A stretch of DNA of 64,000 nucleotides, taken from DATKAS01 sp963733765 (lineage in GTDB: Bacteria; Actinomycetota; Acidimicrobiia; Acidimicrobiales; DATKAS01). Location: contig CAVTEI010000007.1 in the NCBI GenBank assembly GCA_963733765.1, positions 434,001-498,000 on the forward strand, given 5' to 3'. The first letter of the stretch is position 1, and the number at the start of each line of letters is the position of its first letter. Below are positions 17,055 through 25,550 of this stretch, piece by piece. The notes below the pieces were generated by a model. That model was not told the DNA's origin, ran no database searches, and saw nothing but the letters and a program-made list of their open reading frames with translations. The translations under genes and the position numbers were made by a program.

Positions 17055-19397
17055 GTGCGCGTTGACGAACTGGTAGTCGGGAGCAACGGGCAGGTCCTTC
17101 GCATCGGCTTCCACGACCGGATGACGGTGCTCAGCGGGTTCGACCCCGCGGAGCGCGAAGGCTTGACCGACACCTTGCAGCGCGCCGCCATCGGGGCCGT
17201 GCCGGGCGCCCATCTCACCTATTTCGATGTCCTCGGACGCCGAGTGGTCATCAGCCACGATGCCGGCGGCCCCCATGTGCACGTCGAGGACATTGGCGGG
17301 TCGCTCGGTGCGCTCCCCACCCCGGATATCAGTGAGCTGCGCCGGCCCGCCATCATCGGCGCGGGCGACATCGGCCTCGCGCCAAGGGTGCGGCCCGGTG
17401 AGGAGTCGCCCGAGCTCATCGAGGCGCGTGGGCTGCTCGCCACCCTCGAAGAGGAGATGGCGATCGCCCGGCTCGCCGAGAAGAAGGCGGAAGCGGCCGA
17501 GACCGAGCTCGCCGATGTGGAGTCGCGACTGCGCGCCGCGGAGCAAGGGGCGGCGCGGCGCCGGTACGCGCGGGTGTTGTCCCAGCTCGAAGAGGTGAGA
17601 GCGGAGGCCGACGTACTTCGCGGTAGTGGTGTGGCGGAGGAGCACGACCGACGGATGCTCCGCAGCGGCGCGGAGCTCCAGAAGGTCGCCGGGATGTGGG
17701 CCGACGTACGCAAGATCCGGGACGACCGGCTCGCCGCGTTCGGCAGCCGTCCCCGGCTCGACGCGGAAACCGTGCGGTGGGCCCGAACGGTTCCGGAGGA
17801 GGCACCGGCCGATCTCCAACGGCTCGTCGAGGAAGTCGAGGACGCCGAGCAGCTCCGCAACGAGTATTCGGCCCGACTGTTCGAAGCGTCCGCGTCGAAG
17901 CTCCCCGAGCCGAGCCACCCAGCGGTGGTCGACCTCGCTCGAGCCGATCAGCCGACGTTGTGGTACGCGCACCGCGGCGTGCTCGATGCCCGCATCCGGC
18001 TCGATGCCGAACAGCTCGCGCTCGGGGGCATGGGGAACTCGGCCGACGTCGAGGCGATCGTGCAGGAGATCGACGCGAGCCAGATCCGCGTCGAGCAGGC
18101 GTCACGGCGCAGCCGCCGCCTGTTTCTCGCCGGGATCGCGGTGTGCGGCATCGCCGGCGTGACAGCGATCGCGAGCGTGGGCGCCTTCCCCCTCCTCGCC
18201 GCCGTGGCGCTGATCGCGACGTTCGCTGCCCTTGCCGTCGCCCTCCTGCTCCCGCAGCGCCGGATCCGCATCGCCGAGCGCGCTGCCGCGGAGGCGCTCG
18301 CGAAGGTCGACGCGACGAGCTACCTGCAGTTCCAGCTGCGCCGGCTCGACGCCGTGCTCGACCCCGGGTCGAAGGACCGGCTCGAGGAAGCCGTGGCCGC
18401 GCACCGCTCCGCGTCCATGCGCTGGCACGAGATCGCCGGTGGCATCAGCCCCGAGCGCGCCGAAGAGCTCGAGACCGAGGTGCGCAAGTACGCCGACGCC
18501 CTCAGCCGCCTCGGCGGAGCGGCCAACGAGATCGAGGCGCTCCGCACCGAGTTGAGCTCGGCAACGACGCGCGCCGAGATCGCGCGGCGGCGGCTGCTCG
18601 AGGCGTGCCGTCCCTATGGCGCCGAGGATCCCGGCGCGGCGATGGAGCAGGTGCGCCTGCGCATTGCCACTGGCCGCGTCGGTCGGATGCAGTGGGACCT
18701 CGAAGAGGCCGAGCGGGCGCTTGCCGCGCTCGAGGCGCAGGCGGAGACCTTGTGCGACTCGGTCGGGGTCCCTCCGAGCATGGACATCGCCATTCGGCTC
18801 ATCACGGCGCAGGACGAAGTCGCCGCCGCGGAGCGCCGCACGAAGGCACGCACCTCGACGCGACCGGCGCACGAGGTCGAGGCCGATCTCGCCCGGCTCG
18901 AGCAAGAGGAGCGTTCGACTCGTTCTACCGAATGGGGCGACCTCTCCCCCGAAGATCTCGTCGAACCCAACGTGACCGAGCTGCTCCGCAAGCACGAAGC
19001 GCTCGTCGGTCTCGTCGCACAGGAACGGGCCAAGGTTCCCGACGTCTCTCAGCTCACCGATCGCCATGCCGCGGTCGCCCGCCGTGTGACCTCGTTGGAG
19101 GAGGGATCGGGGATGAGCGAGTCGGTGGTCGTGGACACCAATGAGCTGCACGAGCGGTTGCTCGGTCGCCTCGCCCGTGCCCGCCATGCCGCGCCCGACG
19201 GTGGCCCGCTGCCCGCGATCCTCGACGAGCCGTTCATCGACGTGCCGGCCGGCCACAAGTGGGATCTGCTCGACATGGTCGAGCGGCTCTCCGAGGGAAG
19301 CCAGATCATCTATCTCACCGACGATCCCTACGTCGCCGCATGGGCGAAGCGCCGCAGCGACATCGGCGCGGTCAAGCTGCTCGCCGCGTCGACCTGA
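17055..19397 (+). CDS. SMC/YhaN-like coiled-coil membrane protein lacking a Walker A motif
   Basis: A 780-residue protein. The GTG at 17055 is chosen for GAAGG (17044-17048) 6 nt upstream and because it puts a first strand, RVDELVVGS, where SMC-like ATPase heads begin. At the P-loop position it has TVLSGFDPAEREGL (residues 24-37), with no GxxxxGKS/T. Long coiled coils (about 115-350 and 405-690) flank a two-helix membrane hairpin at residues 356-399, where SMC proteins have their hinge. The C-terminal head keeps a Walker-B-like LPAILDEPF (720-727) and QIIYLTDDP. Membrane-hinged SMC-like ATPases of the YhaN type are known; loss of the P-loop with retention of LDEPF is unusual. The function is unknown. 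It converges on gatB with a 3-bp gap. Confidence 0.75.
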   Translation: MRVDELVVGSNGQVLRIGFHDRMTVLSGFDPAEREGLTDTLQRAAIGAVPGAHLTYFDVLGRRVVISHDAGGPHVHVEDIGGSLGALPTPDISELRRPAIIGAGDIGLAPRVRPGEESPELIEARGLLATLEEEMAIARLAEKKAEAAETELADVESRLRAAEQGAARRRYARVLSQLEEVRAEADVLRGSGVAEEHDRRMLRSGAELQKVAGMWADVRKIRDDRLAAFGSRPRLDAETVRWARTVPEEAPADLQRLVEEVEDAEQLRNEYSARLFEASASKLPEPSHPAVVDLARADQPTLWYAHRGVLDARIRLDAEQLALGGMGNSADVEAIVQEIDASQIRVEQASRRSRRLFLAGIAVCGIAGVTAIASVGAFPLLAAVALIATFAALAVALLLPQRRIRIAERAAAEALAKVDATSYLQFQLRRLDAVLDPGSKDRLEEAVAAHRSASMRWHEIAGGISPERAEELETEVRKYADALSRLGGAANEIEALRTELSSATTRAEIARRRLLEACRPYGAEDPGAAMEQVRLRIATGRVGRMQWDLEEAERALAALEAQAETLCDSVGVPPSMDIAIRLITAQDEVAAAERRTKARTSTRPAHEVEADLARLEQEERSTRSTEWGDLSPEDLVEPNVTELLRKHEALVGLVAQERAKVPDVSQLTDRHAAVARRVTSLEEGSGMSESVVVDTNELHERLLGRLARARHAAPDGGPLPAILDEPFIDVPAGHKWDLLDMVERLSEGSQIIYLTDDPYVAAWAKRRSDIGAVKLLAAST

Positions 19398-19400
19398 GGG

Positions 19401-20825
19401 TCAGGCGATCTCCCGCAGTCGGGCAGTGACGGCCTTGCCGTCGGCCTTCCCCTTCGTCGCTCGCATGACCTCGCCGACGAAGAACCCCGTGAGCTTGCCG
19501 CGGGCCTTGTCGTCTCCCTCCCGGTAGCGCTGCCATTCGTCCGGGTGCGCGGCGATGATCTCGTCGACGACCGAGTCGAGCGCGCCGGTGTCCATCGCCT
19601 CGAAGCCCATCGCGTTTGCGGTGGCCGCCGGATCGGTGCCGCGATTCTCGACGAGGTCCGCGAGCACAGCCTTGGCCTGGGTCGCGGTGAGTTCCCCGGC
19701 GACCTCCATGCGCGTGAGCGCGGCGAATGCGGCAGGAGCGAGCGCGGAAGCTCCCTCGACGGCGAGGTTGTGCTCGACGTGGGTGAGCACCCGGGCCTTG
19801 TCGCCCCCGGCGGCGATGGCGGCTGCGGCGAGCGCGTCGAGATCGCGCTCCACGGCGACGGCAACCGCGCCACTCGTGGCATCGACGCCGGCGAGGGCGG
19901 CGAGATCGGCGCGGCGGTCCGCGGGAAGGCGGGGCAGGGACGCACGCGCGGCGTCGATCCACTCGGCATCCGGTGCGAGCGGGACGAGGTCGGGCTCGGG
20001 GAAGTAGCGGTAGTCGTCGGCCTCTTCCTTCGACCGCAGCGTGTGCGTACGGCCCTCGTCCTCGTTCCAGTGACGCGTCTGTTGGATGATCCGCTCCCCG
20101 GCTTCGAGCAGCTCGATCTGCCGCTTCGCCTCGTACTCGATGGCGCGGCCGAGCGATCGGATCGAGTTGAGGTTCTTGATCTCGCAGCGTGTGCCGAACG
20201 CGTCAGTGCCAACCGGCCGCATCGACACGTTGGCGTCGACGCGCATCGATCCCTCTTCCATCTTGGCGTCACTCGCGCCCGTCGCGAGCAGGATCGCTCG
20301 CAGCTCGTTGGCGTACGCGCGTGCATCCTCGGCCGAGCGAAGGTCGGGACGGCTCACGATCTCGACGAGAGGCACGCCGGCACGGTTGTAGTCGACGAGG
20401 GACCCGCCGGCTCCGTGGATGCGACCCGACGCGCCGAGGTGGGTCGACTTGCCCGTGTCCTCCTCCATGTGAGCGCGCTCGATGCCCACCCGAGCGCCCG
20501 ACGGAAGGTCGAGGTAGCCGTCGACGTTCACCGGCTGGTCGTACTGGCTGACCTGATAGTCCTTCGGCATGTCTGGGTAGAAGTAGTTCTTCCGGTGGAA
20601 GATCGACGGCACCACCGTGCAGTGCAGCGCCTGGCCGAGCTGGATCGCGAGATCGACTGCGCTCCGGTTGAGCACGGGCAGCGAGCCCGGCAGCCCGAGA
20701 CACACCGGGCAGATGTTCGTGTTCGGTTCGTCCCCGAAGTGGTTCGGGCAGCCGCAGAACAGCTTCGTCGTGGTCGCCAGCTCGACGTGCACCTCGAGCC
20801 CGATCACCGTCTCCCACTCGGTCAT
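19401..20825 (-). CDS. gatB: Asp/Glu-tRNA amidotransferase subunit B
   Basis: A 474-residue protein starting MTEWETVIGLEVHVELATTT. Zinc site CGCPN...CPVC, HRKNYFYPDMPKDYQVSQYD, EEDTGKSTH, DYNRAGVPLVEIVS and KMEEGSMRVDANVSM are all GatB hallmarks. The C-terminal helical/YqeY domain ends FFVGEVMRATKGKADGKAV. It is the kinase/tRNA-binding subunit that phosphorylates misacylated Glu-tRNA-Gln or Asp-tRNA-Asn. It begins in an ATGA overlap with gatA and is the last gene of gatC-gatA-gatB. Confidence 0.97.
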   Translation of the reverse strand: MTEWETVIGLEVHVELATTTKLFCGCPNHFGDEPNTNICPVCLGLPGSLPVLNRSAVDLAIQLGQALHCTVVPSIFHRKNYFYPDMPKDYQVSQYDQPVNVDGYLDLPSGARVGIERAHMEEDTGKSTHLGASGRIHGAGGSLVDYNRAGVPLVEIVSRPDLRSAEDARAYANELRAILLATGASDAKMEEGSMRVDANVSMRPVGTDAFGTRCEIKNLNSIRSLGRAIEYEAKRQIELLEAGERIIQQTRHWNEDEGRTHTLRSKEEADDYRYFPEPDLVPLAPDAEWIDAARASLPRLPADRRADLAALAGVDATSGAVAVAVERDLDALAAAAIAAGGDKARVLTHVEHNLAVEGASALAPAAFAALTRMEVAGELTATQAKAVLADLVENRGTDPAATANAMGFEAMDTGALDSVVDEIIAAHPDEWQRYREGDDKARGKLTGFFVGEVMRATKGKADGKAVTARLREIA

Positions 20826-22237
20826 GCGAGCCCCGATTCGAGCGCCGCGGCGGCCCGGAACATGGTCGCTTCGCCGAGCGCGGGCGCCATCACCTGGATG
20901 CCGACGGGCAGGCCGTCGTCGCCGCTGCCGAACGGCACGGTGATCGCGGCGTGGCCGGCGAGGTTCGTCGGGATGGTGCACACGTCGGACAGGTACATCG
21001 TGAGCGGGTCGGCGGTCTTCGCACCGATCTCGAACGCGGTGGTGGGCGACGTGGGCGACAGCAACAGATCGAACCGCTCGTACGCCGACGCGAAATCCCG
21101 CGCGATCAGGGTTCGCACCTTCTGCGCCTTCCCGTAGTACGCGTCGTAGTAGCCCGCGGACAGGGCGTAGGTGCCGAGCATGATGCGGCGCTTCACCTCC
21201 TCACCGAAGCCGGCGGTACGAGTCGCGGCGTTCATCGCGGCGACGTCGGCGCCATCGACGCGCAGGCCGTACCGCACCCCGTCGTAGCGCGCGAGGTTGC
21301 TCGACGCCTCGGCCGGTGCGATCAGGTAGTAGGCGGTGAGCCCGTATGTGAACGACGGCATCGAGACGGTGTCGATCACCGCCCCGGCCTTCTCGAGGGT
21401 GATCGCCGCCACGTCGAGCCGCGACAACACATCGGAGGAGATGCCGTTGCGGAGCTCGGACACCATCCCGATGCGAAGGCCGTCCACTCCGTCGTTCAGC
21501 GTGCGGCTCACCCGGACCGCTTCGCGCGGGATCGACGTGGAGTCCATCGGATCGTGGCCGCTGATGATGTCCAGAGCGAGCGCGGCATCCGCGACCGTCG
21601 CGCCGAATGGACCGATCTGGTCGAGGCTCGACGCGAACGCGACGAGCCCGTAGCGGGAGACGAGCCCGTAGGTCGGCTTCACGCCGACCACGCCACAGAA
21701 CGATGCAGGAAGGCGGATCGAGCCGCCGGTGTCAGATCCGAGAGCGAGCGCAGCGAAGTTCGCCGCGACCGCGGCCGCACTGCCACCAGACGACCCTCCC
21801 GCCACTCGGGTGGTGTTGTGCGGGTTCGCGGTGGGCCCGAACGCCGAGTTCTCCGTCGACGAGCCCATCGCGAACTCGTCGAGGTTGGTCTTCCCTACCG
21901 GGATTGCGCCGGCCGCGACGAGCCGCTCGACCACCGTCGCCGTGTACGGCGGGCGCCAACCCTCGAGGATGCGCGATGAGCACGTCGTCGGGATGCCGCG
22001 CGTGCAGAGGTTGTCCTTCAGCGCGACCGGCACACCCGAGAGCGGACCAGGGTCGTCACCTGCGGCGACACGCCGATCGATCTCGTCGGCGGCCGCTCGG
22101 GCTTCGTCGACCGTGACGAGGTTGAACGCGTGGAGCTCTCCGTCGCGCTCGGCGATGCGGGCGAGATGCTCGTCGATGACCTCACGCGCCTTGTGTCGCC
22201 CGGCCCTGACCTCCGCGGCGATCTCGATCGCGGTCAC
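20822..22237 (-). CDS. gatA: Asp/Glu-tRNA amidotransferase subunit A
   Basis: A 471-residue amidase-signature enzyme that liberates ammonia from glutamine. Catalytic Lys in VALKDNLCTRG, cis-Ser in GGSSGGSAAAVAANFA, nucleophile Ser in LGSDTGGSIRLPASF. The C-terminal GSGDDGLPVGIQVMAP and EATMFRAAAALE are typical. Start GTG 22237 overlaps the gatC stop by 4 bp (GTGA), and its own stop overlaps gatB, so the three subunits are translationally coupled. Nothing is missing. Confidence 0.97.
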   Translation of the reverse strand: MTAIEIAAEVRAGRHKAREVIDEHLARIAERDGELHAFNLVTVDEARAAADEIDRRVAAGDDPGPLSGVPVALKDNLCTRGIPTTCSSRILEGWRPPYTATVVERLVAAGAIPVGKTNLDEFAMGSSTENSAFGPTANPHNTTRVAGGSSGGSAAAVAANFAALALGSDTGGSIRLPASFCGVVGVKPTYGLVSRYGLVAFASSLDQIGPFGATVADAALALDIISGHDPMDSTSIPREAVRVSRTLNDGVDGLRIGMVSELRNGISSDVLSRLDVAAITLEKAGAVIDTVSMPSFTYGLTAYYLIAPAEASSNLARYDGVRYGLRVDGADVAAMNAATRTAGFGEEVKRRIMLGTYALSAGYYDAYYGKAQKVRTLIARDFASAYERFDLLLSPTSPTTAFEIGAKTADPLTMYLSDVCTIPTNLAGHAAITVPFGSGDDGLPVGIQVMAPALGEATMFRAAAALESGLA

Positions 22238-22536
22238 GGCGCCTCACCCAAGATCGGCGGAACCGCGAAGCGATTGCTCTCCGCGGCCGGCGCCGCCGCC
22301 AGCACTTCGTCGCGGTCGAGGCACGGCCGCACTACGTCCTCGCGCAGCACGTTGCTGAGCGGCACGGGATGCGTCATGGGCTCGACACCGTCGAGGTCGA
22401 GCGCTTCCACATCCTGCGCGTGATCGAGGATGTCCGCGAGCTGATGGGTGTACCGATCGAGCTCGTCGGCGGTCAGATTGAGGCGCGCCAGGCGCGCGAC
22501 ATGCGCGACCTGCTCAGTGGAGATGCGCTCGGACAC
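22234..22536 (-). CDS. gatC: Asp/Glu-tRNA amidotransferase subunit C
   Basis: A 100-residue protein: ISTEQVAHVARLARLNLTAD, then LDRYTHQLADILDHAQDVEALDLD and VEPMTHPVPLSNVLREDVVR, the complete GatC pattern. It wraps around GatA and links it to GatB. It is the first gene of the gat operon. GTG 22536 lies 8 nt after a TAGCAT box with no Shine-Dalgarno, so the operon mRNA is probably leaderless. Confidence 0.95.
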   Translation of the reverse strand: MSERISTEQVAHVARLARLNLTADELDRYTHQLADILDHAQDVEALDLDGVEPMTHPVPLSNVLREDVVRPCLDRDEVLAAAPAAESNRFAVPPILGEAP

Positions 22537-22544
22537 GGGTTGTC

Positions 22545-22550
22545 ATGCTA
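22545..22550 (-). promoter_or_regulatory. Leaderless -10-like TAGCAT before gatC
   Basis: The hexamer ends 8 nt before GTG 22536. Confidence 0.55.
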
Positions 22551-22605
22551 GGCGGGCCCGACGATCGTTCCGCCGAGCAAATCGACGCCGGGCAGGTGTG
22601 CTCGG

Positions 22606-23409
22606 CTACGCCTTGGTCCAGTCCTGGACGGGGAGGAACTGCGGCGGGCGCTTCTCGACGAAGCTCGCAACACCTTCCTTGAAGTCGGACTCGCGGAGCG
22701 ATTGCGCCATGAGCCCTTCGGCTTCGCTCGACGCCTCCGCGAGCGACTGCGCGAGCGCCGTCCAGACCTGGCGCTTCATCACGGCCATCGACGACGGCGA
22801 CGAGTTCGCGGCCAGGTCGTGCGCGTAGGCCAGTGTCTCGTCGAGCAGCGCCTCGGGCGCGACCACTCGATTGACGAGGCCGAGCTCGGAGGCCTCCTCG
22901 GCGAGGAACACACGACCCGAGAGCAGCAAGTCCATCGCCCGCGCCGGACCGACCAGGCGAGGCAGAACCCACGAGATGCCATGCTCGGCGACGAGGCCGC
23001 GCCGGGCGAACGCGGTGGTGAACTTGGCGCCTGCCGCGGCGAAGCGGATGTCGCACATGAGCGCGTGAACGAGGCCGATGCCGGCACACGCACCGTTGAT
23101 CGCAGCGAGCACCGGCTTCGACAACGTCGTCGCGTGGTACTGCTCGTAGTGCTTGCCGGGCGCGGCGCTACCGGTGCCGCCGCGGTTGCCGATGCCCTGC
23201 AGCATGTCCATGTCGGCGCCTGCGCAGAACCCCTTCCCCGCGCCCGTGACGACGATGGCGCGCACGTCCGGATCGGCCGCGGCCTCGTCGAGCAATGTGA
23301 AGTACCGGCTAGCGAGCTCGCCGGTCCATGCGTTGAGGCGGTCGGGGCGGTTCAGCGTCAAGAGCCGAATGGCGCCCCGGTCTTCGGAGAGGACAACGTC
23401 GTCAGCCAT
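22606..23409 (-). CDS. Enoyl-CoA hydratase/isomerase family protein
   Basis: A 267-residue crotonase. LLTLNRPDRLNAWTGELASR, VVTGAGKGFCAGADMDMLQG (CoA pocket/oxyanion) and INGACAGIGLVHALMCDIRF are followed by Glu-containing ARRGLVAEHGISWVLPRLVG, with the catalytic-type Glu in AEHG. The C-terminus is FKEGVASFVEKRPPQFLP. It is a fatty-acyl-CoA degradation enzyme or a related isomerase; the substrate is unknown. ATG 23409 lies 6 nt after a TAGCGT box whose TAG is the stop codon of lgt upstream, so it can be transcribed independently although the genes are only 9 bp apart. Confidence 0.92.
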   Translation of the reverse strand: MADDVVLSEDRGAIRLLTLNRPDRLNAWTGELASRYFTLLDEAAADPDVRAIVVTGAGKGFCAGADMDMLQGIGNRGGTGSAAPGKHYEQYHATTLSKPVLAAINGACAGIGLVHALMCDIRFAAAGAKFTTAFARRGLVAEHGISWVLPRLVGPARAMDLLLSGRVFLAEEASELGLVNRVVAPEALLDETLAYAHDLAANSSPSSMAVMKRQVWTALAQSLAEASSEAEGLMAQSLRESDFKEGVASFVEKRPPQFLPVQDWTKA

Positions 23410-23415
23410 GCGCCG

Positions 23416-23421
23416 ACGCTA
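23416..23421 (-). promoter_or_regulatory. Leaderless -10-like TAGCGT before enoyl-CoA hydratase, overlapping lgt stop
   Basis: The hexamer ends 6 nt before ATG 23409. Bases 23419-23421 double as the lgt TAG stop. Confidence 0.6.
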
Positions 23422-24342
23422 CTGCGCGGCCGCCTCCTCGGCCTCGGGCTCGTCGGATGCCGACTGCTCCTCCGGCGACGACTCGTCCGGTTCACCGTCC
23501 GGTTCACCGTCCTGCTCACCAGGCGGCGCCGGCTCGTGGAAGTTCATCGCGACGAGGATCCCCACCGAGAGCAGGAACATCCCCGCGCTGACCCATTCGT
23601 TGACGCGCAGGCCCCAGATCAACGAGGCCTCGTCGATGCGGAGGCGCTCGATGAAGAAGCGCACGAACGTGTAACCGGCCACGTACATCCAAAACAGGCT
23701 TCCGGGCCGAAGCCGGTCGCCCCATCGCTTGCCGATGAAGATCAGCGCGCCGCACAGGAAGAGACACCACAGCGACTCATAGAGGAAGGTCGGGTGGAAC
23801 GTCTCGAATTGGGAGTAGCCGTCGGGCCGGTGCGAAGGATCGATCTGCAGTCCCCACGGCAGGTCGGTCGGACGGCCGAACAGCTCCTGGTTGAACCAAT
23901 TGCCCAACCGACCGATCGCCTGCGCGAGCGGAAGCGCGGGAGCGATCGCATCGGCGAGCGGCCCCAAGGGCATGCGGCGCCGGCGCGCGACCCACACGGC
24001 GCCGGCAGCGCCAAGTGCGATCGCGCCCCAGATGCCGAGCCCGCCCTGCCAGATGTACAGCGCCTTCCACGGCTCGTCGGTGAAGCGCTGCCAGTCGGTG
24101 ATGACGTGGTACAGCCGCGCTCCGACGATGCCGCACGGCACCGCGACGATCGCGATCGCCGACATGTCGTCCTCGCGTCCACCCGCGGCGATCCACCGGC
24201 GGTTGGCCAACCAGACCGCCGCGACGACACCGAGGGCGATCATCAGCCCGTAGGCGCGGAGCTGCAGTCCCCCGATGTGGATCGCGTTCGAGTCGGGGCT
24301 CGGGATCGAACCCAACACGGACGCCGCGAGCACCGTCACCAT
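23419..24342 (-). CDS. lgt: Prolipoprotein diacylglyceryl transferase
   Basis: A 307-residue polytopic membrane enzyme that transfers diacylglycerol to the lipobox Cys of prolipoproteins. Diagnostic stretches are LRAYGLMIALGVVAAVW, the IWQGGLGIWGA loop, the signature AIGRLGNWFNQELFGRPTDLPWG, TFHPTFLYESLW, and the last helices with FVRFFIERLRID. The C-terminal ~40 residues form an acidic Glu/Asp/Pro/Ser tail (EQDGEPDGEPDESSPEEQ), a disordered cytoplasmic extension common in actinobacterial Lgt. ATG 24342 follows a TAGCGT box by 8 nt. Confidence 0.96.
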   Translation of the reverse strand: MVTVLAASVLGSIPSPDSNAIHIGGLQLRAYGLMIALGVVAAVWLANRRWIAAGGREDDMSAIAIVAVPCGIVGARLYHVITDWQRFTDEPWKALYIWQGGLGIWGAIALGAAGAVWVARRRRMPLGPLADAIAPALPLAQAIGRLGNWFNQELFGRPTDLPWGLQIDPSHRPDGYSQFETFHPTFLYESLWCLFLCGALIFIGKRWGDRLRPGSLFWMYVAGYTFVRFFIERLRIDEASLIWGLRVNEWVSAGMFLLSVGILVAMNFHEPAPPGEQDGEPDGEPDESSPEEQSASDEPEAEEAAAQ

Positions 24343-24350
24343 CGCTCTCG

Positions 24351-24356
24351 ACGCTA
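24351..24356 (-). promoter_or_regulatory. Leaderless -10-like TAGCGT before lgt
   Basis: The hexamer ends 8 nt before ATG 24342. Confidence 0.6.
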
Positions 24357-24370
24357 CGCGGCCGAGCCGC

Positions 24371-25147
24371 TCAGCCCGCTGTCACCTTGCGCCCGAACTC
24401 GACCGCCTGCTGCTGGATCAACTCGGCGTCGTAGTCGACCGTCGCCACGTGGTAGCTGCGCTCCAAGGTGACGCGCTCGACGGGGCCGCTCACGGCGGCG
24501 GCCAGCAAGTCCGACGCCGCCGGGTCGACGACGTGATCCTGCGGGCTCGTCATGATCAGGACTGGGCACGTGATGCCGCCGAGCTTGCTGCCGAGCTCGT
24601 CGAGCACGCCAACGAGTGAGAGCAGGGGCTTCAGCGGCGTCGACTCGTACGCGGACTCGACGACGCCAGGCTTCGCGATGTCGCTTCCGATGCCGGGCAT
24701 CACGAGCTCACCCTCATTGACCATGCCCTTCACCATCTCGACCACTTCGGGCTGCTGCGGTGCGACCGCGGCATTGATCGGGACGATGCCGGCGATCTCC
24801 GGATGGCGCGTGGCCAACCACACGGTGAGCGTGCCGCCCATCGAGAGTCCGGCTACGACGACCTTGCCCGCGCGCGCGGCAAGCCGTTGGTAGGCGGCCT
24901 CGGCCTCGGCCGACCAGTCCTCCCACGACGTCGTCAACATGTCCTCGACGGTGGTGCCGTGACCGGGCAGCCGCGGCAGCTCGACCGCGAAACCTGCGGC
25001 CGCGAACGCCTCGGCCACCGGACGCATCGAAGTCGGATTGCCTGTGAACCCGTGGATGCACAACGCGCCCGGTGCACCAGGGCCGCTTCCGTCGGTTGAC
25101 CACGGCTCGGCGCCGGGCAGGATCTCCGGCGTGTCGATGTCGGGCAT
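24371..25147 (-). CDS. Carboxylesterase / monoacylglycerol-lipase-like alpha/beta hydrolase
   Basis: A 258-residue hydrolase from ATG 25147, with AGGAG 5 nt upstream. ALCIHGFTGNPTSMRPVAEA gives the oxyanion loop, VVAGLSMGGTLTVW the Ser nucleophile, TSPQDHVVDPAA the Asp and LERSYHVATVDYD the His. The short EstA-like architecture and the LPGHGTTVEDM loop match carboxylesterase/monoacylglycerol lipase enzymes acting on short or medium acyl esters. It lies 23 bp after the ferredoxin gene on the same strand and is probably co-transcribed. Confidence 0.88.
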   Translation of the reverse strand: MPDIDTPEILPGAEPWSTDGSGPGAPGALCIHGFTGNPTSMRPVAEAFAAAGFAVELPRLPGHGTTVEDMLTTSWEDWSAEAEAAYQRLAARAGKVVVAGLSMGGTLTVWLATRHPEIAGIVPINAAVAPQQPEVVEMVKGMVNEGELVMPGIGSDIAKPGVVESAYESTPLKPLLSLVGVLDELGSKLGGITCPVLIMTSPQDHVVDPAASDLLAAAVSGPVERVTLERSYHVATVDYDAELIQQQAVEFGRKVTAG

Positions 25148-25170
25148 GGGCTCTCCTACTTGGAACGGTC

Positions 25171-25485
25171 CTACTTGTACGGGTCGTTGGAGGAGAGCGG
25201 CTCTTCCCACCACTCCTGCGGGTAGCCCGCTTCCTCCCACTCGGGGAACGGGTAGATGCAGTCGACCGGACAGGCGGGAAGGCACTTGTCGCAGCCCGAG
25301 CAGAGCTCCGGGATGATCACGACGTCGACGCCGTGGTTGAAGATCGCGCCGAACTGGGTCGGGCAATGACGGAGACACGCGTCGCAGTTGATGCACTCCG
25401 ACATCTCGATGCGGAGGGGATAGTTCTTCCACTTGGGGTTGCGGGTCCGCGTTTCGACGCGTTCGACCCGAGAACCAACGGCCAC
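25171..25485 (-). CDS. Two-cluster [4Fe-4S] ferredoxin-like protein
   Basis: A 104-residue protein with two complete cluster motifs: ECINCDACLRHCP and ELCSGCDKCLPACPVDCIYP. A 27-residue N-terminal extension precedes them, and a Trp/Glu-rich tail ends EEAGYPQEWWEEPLSSNDPYK. It is presumably a soluble electron carrier. GTG 25485 is 8 nt after a TAGAGT box, and the TetR-type operator candidate 25514-25529 sits about 15 bp upstream of that box. This suggests control by the divergent TetR (inference). Confidence 0.9.
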   Translation of the reverse strand: MAVGSRVERVETRTRNPKWKNYPLRIEMSECINCDACLRHCPTQFGAIFNHGVDVVIIPELCSGCDKCLPACPVDCIYPFPEWEEAGYPQEWWEEPLSSNDPYK

Positions 25486-25493
25486 GACGCCCG

Positions 25494-25499
25494 ACTCTA
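25494..25499 (-). promoter_or_regulatory. Leaderless -10-like TAGAGT before ferredoxin
   Basis: The hexamer ends 8 nt before GTG 25485. Confidence 0.55.
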
Positions 25500-25513
25500 C
25501 CTGGCCACCGTCA

Positions 25514-25529
25514 TTGACCCGCCGGTCAG
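25514..25529. promoter_or_regulatory. TTGACC-CGCC-GGTCAG palindrome in the ferredoxin/TetR gap
   Basis: TGACC/GGTCA arms around a 4-bp centre. It is placed over the -35 region of the ferredoxin promoter and 21 bp before the TetR start, the expected place for a TetR autoregulatory operator. It matches the site at 16960-16975 in 5-6 bp per arm. Confidence 0.5.
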
Positions 25530-25550
25530 GATGCTGGTGGACTGAGGGCC

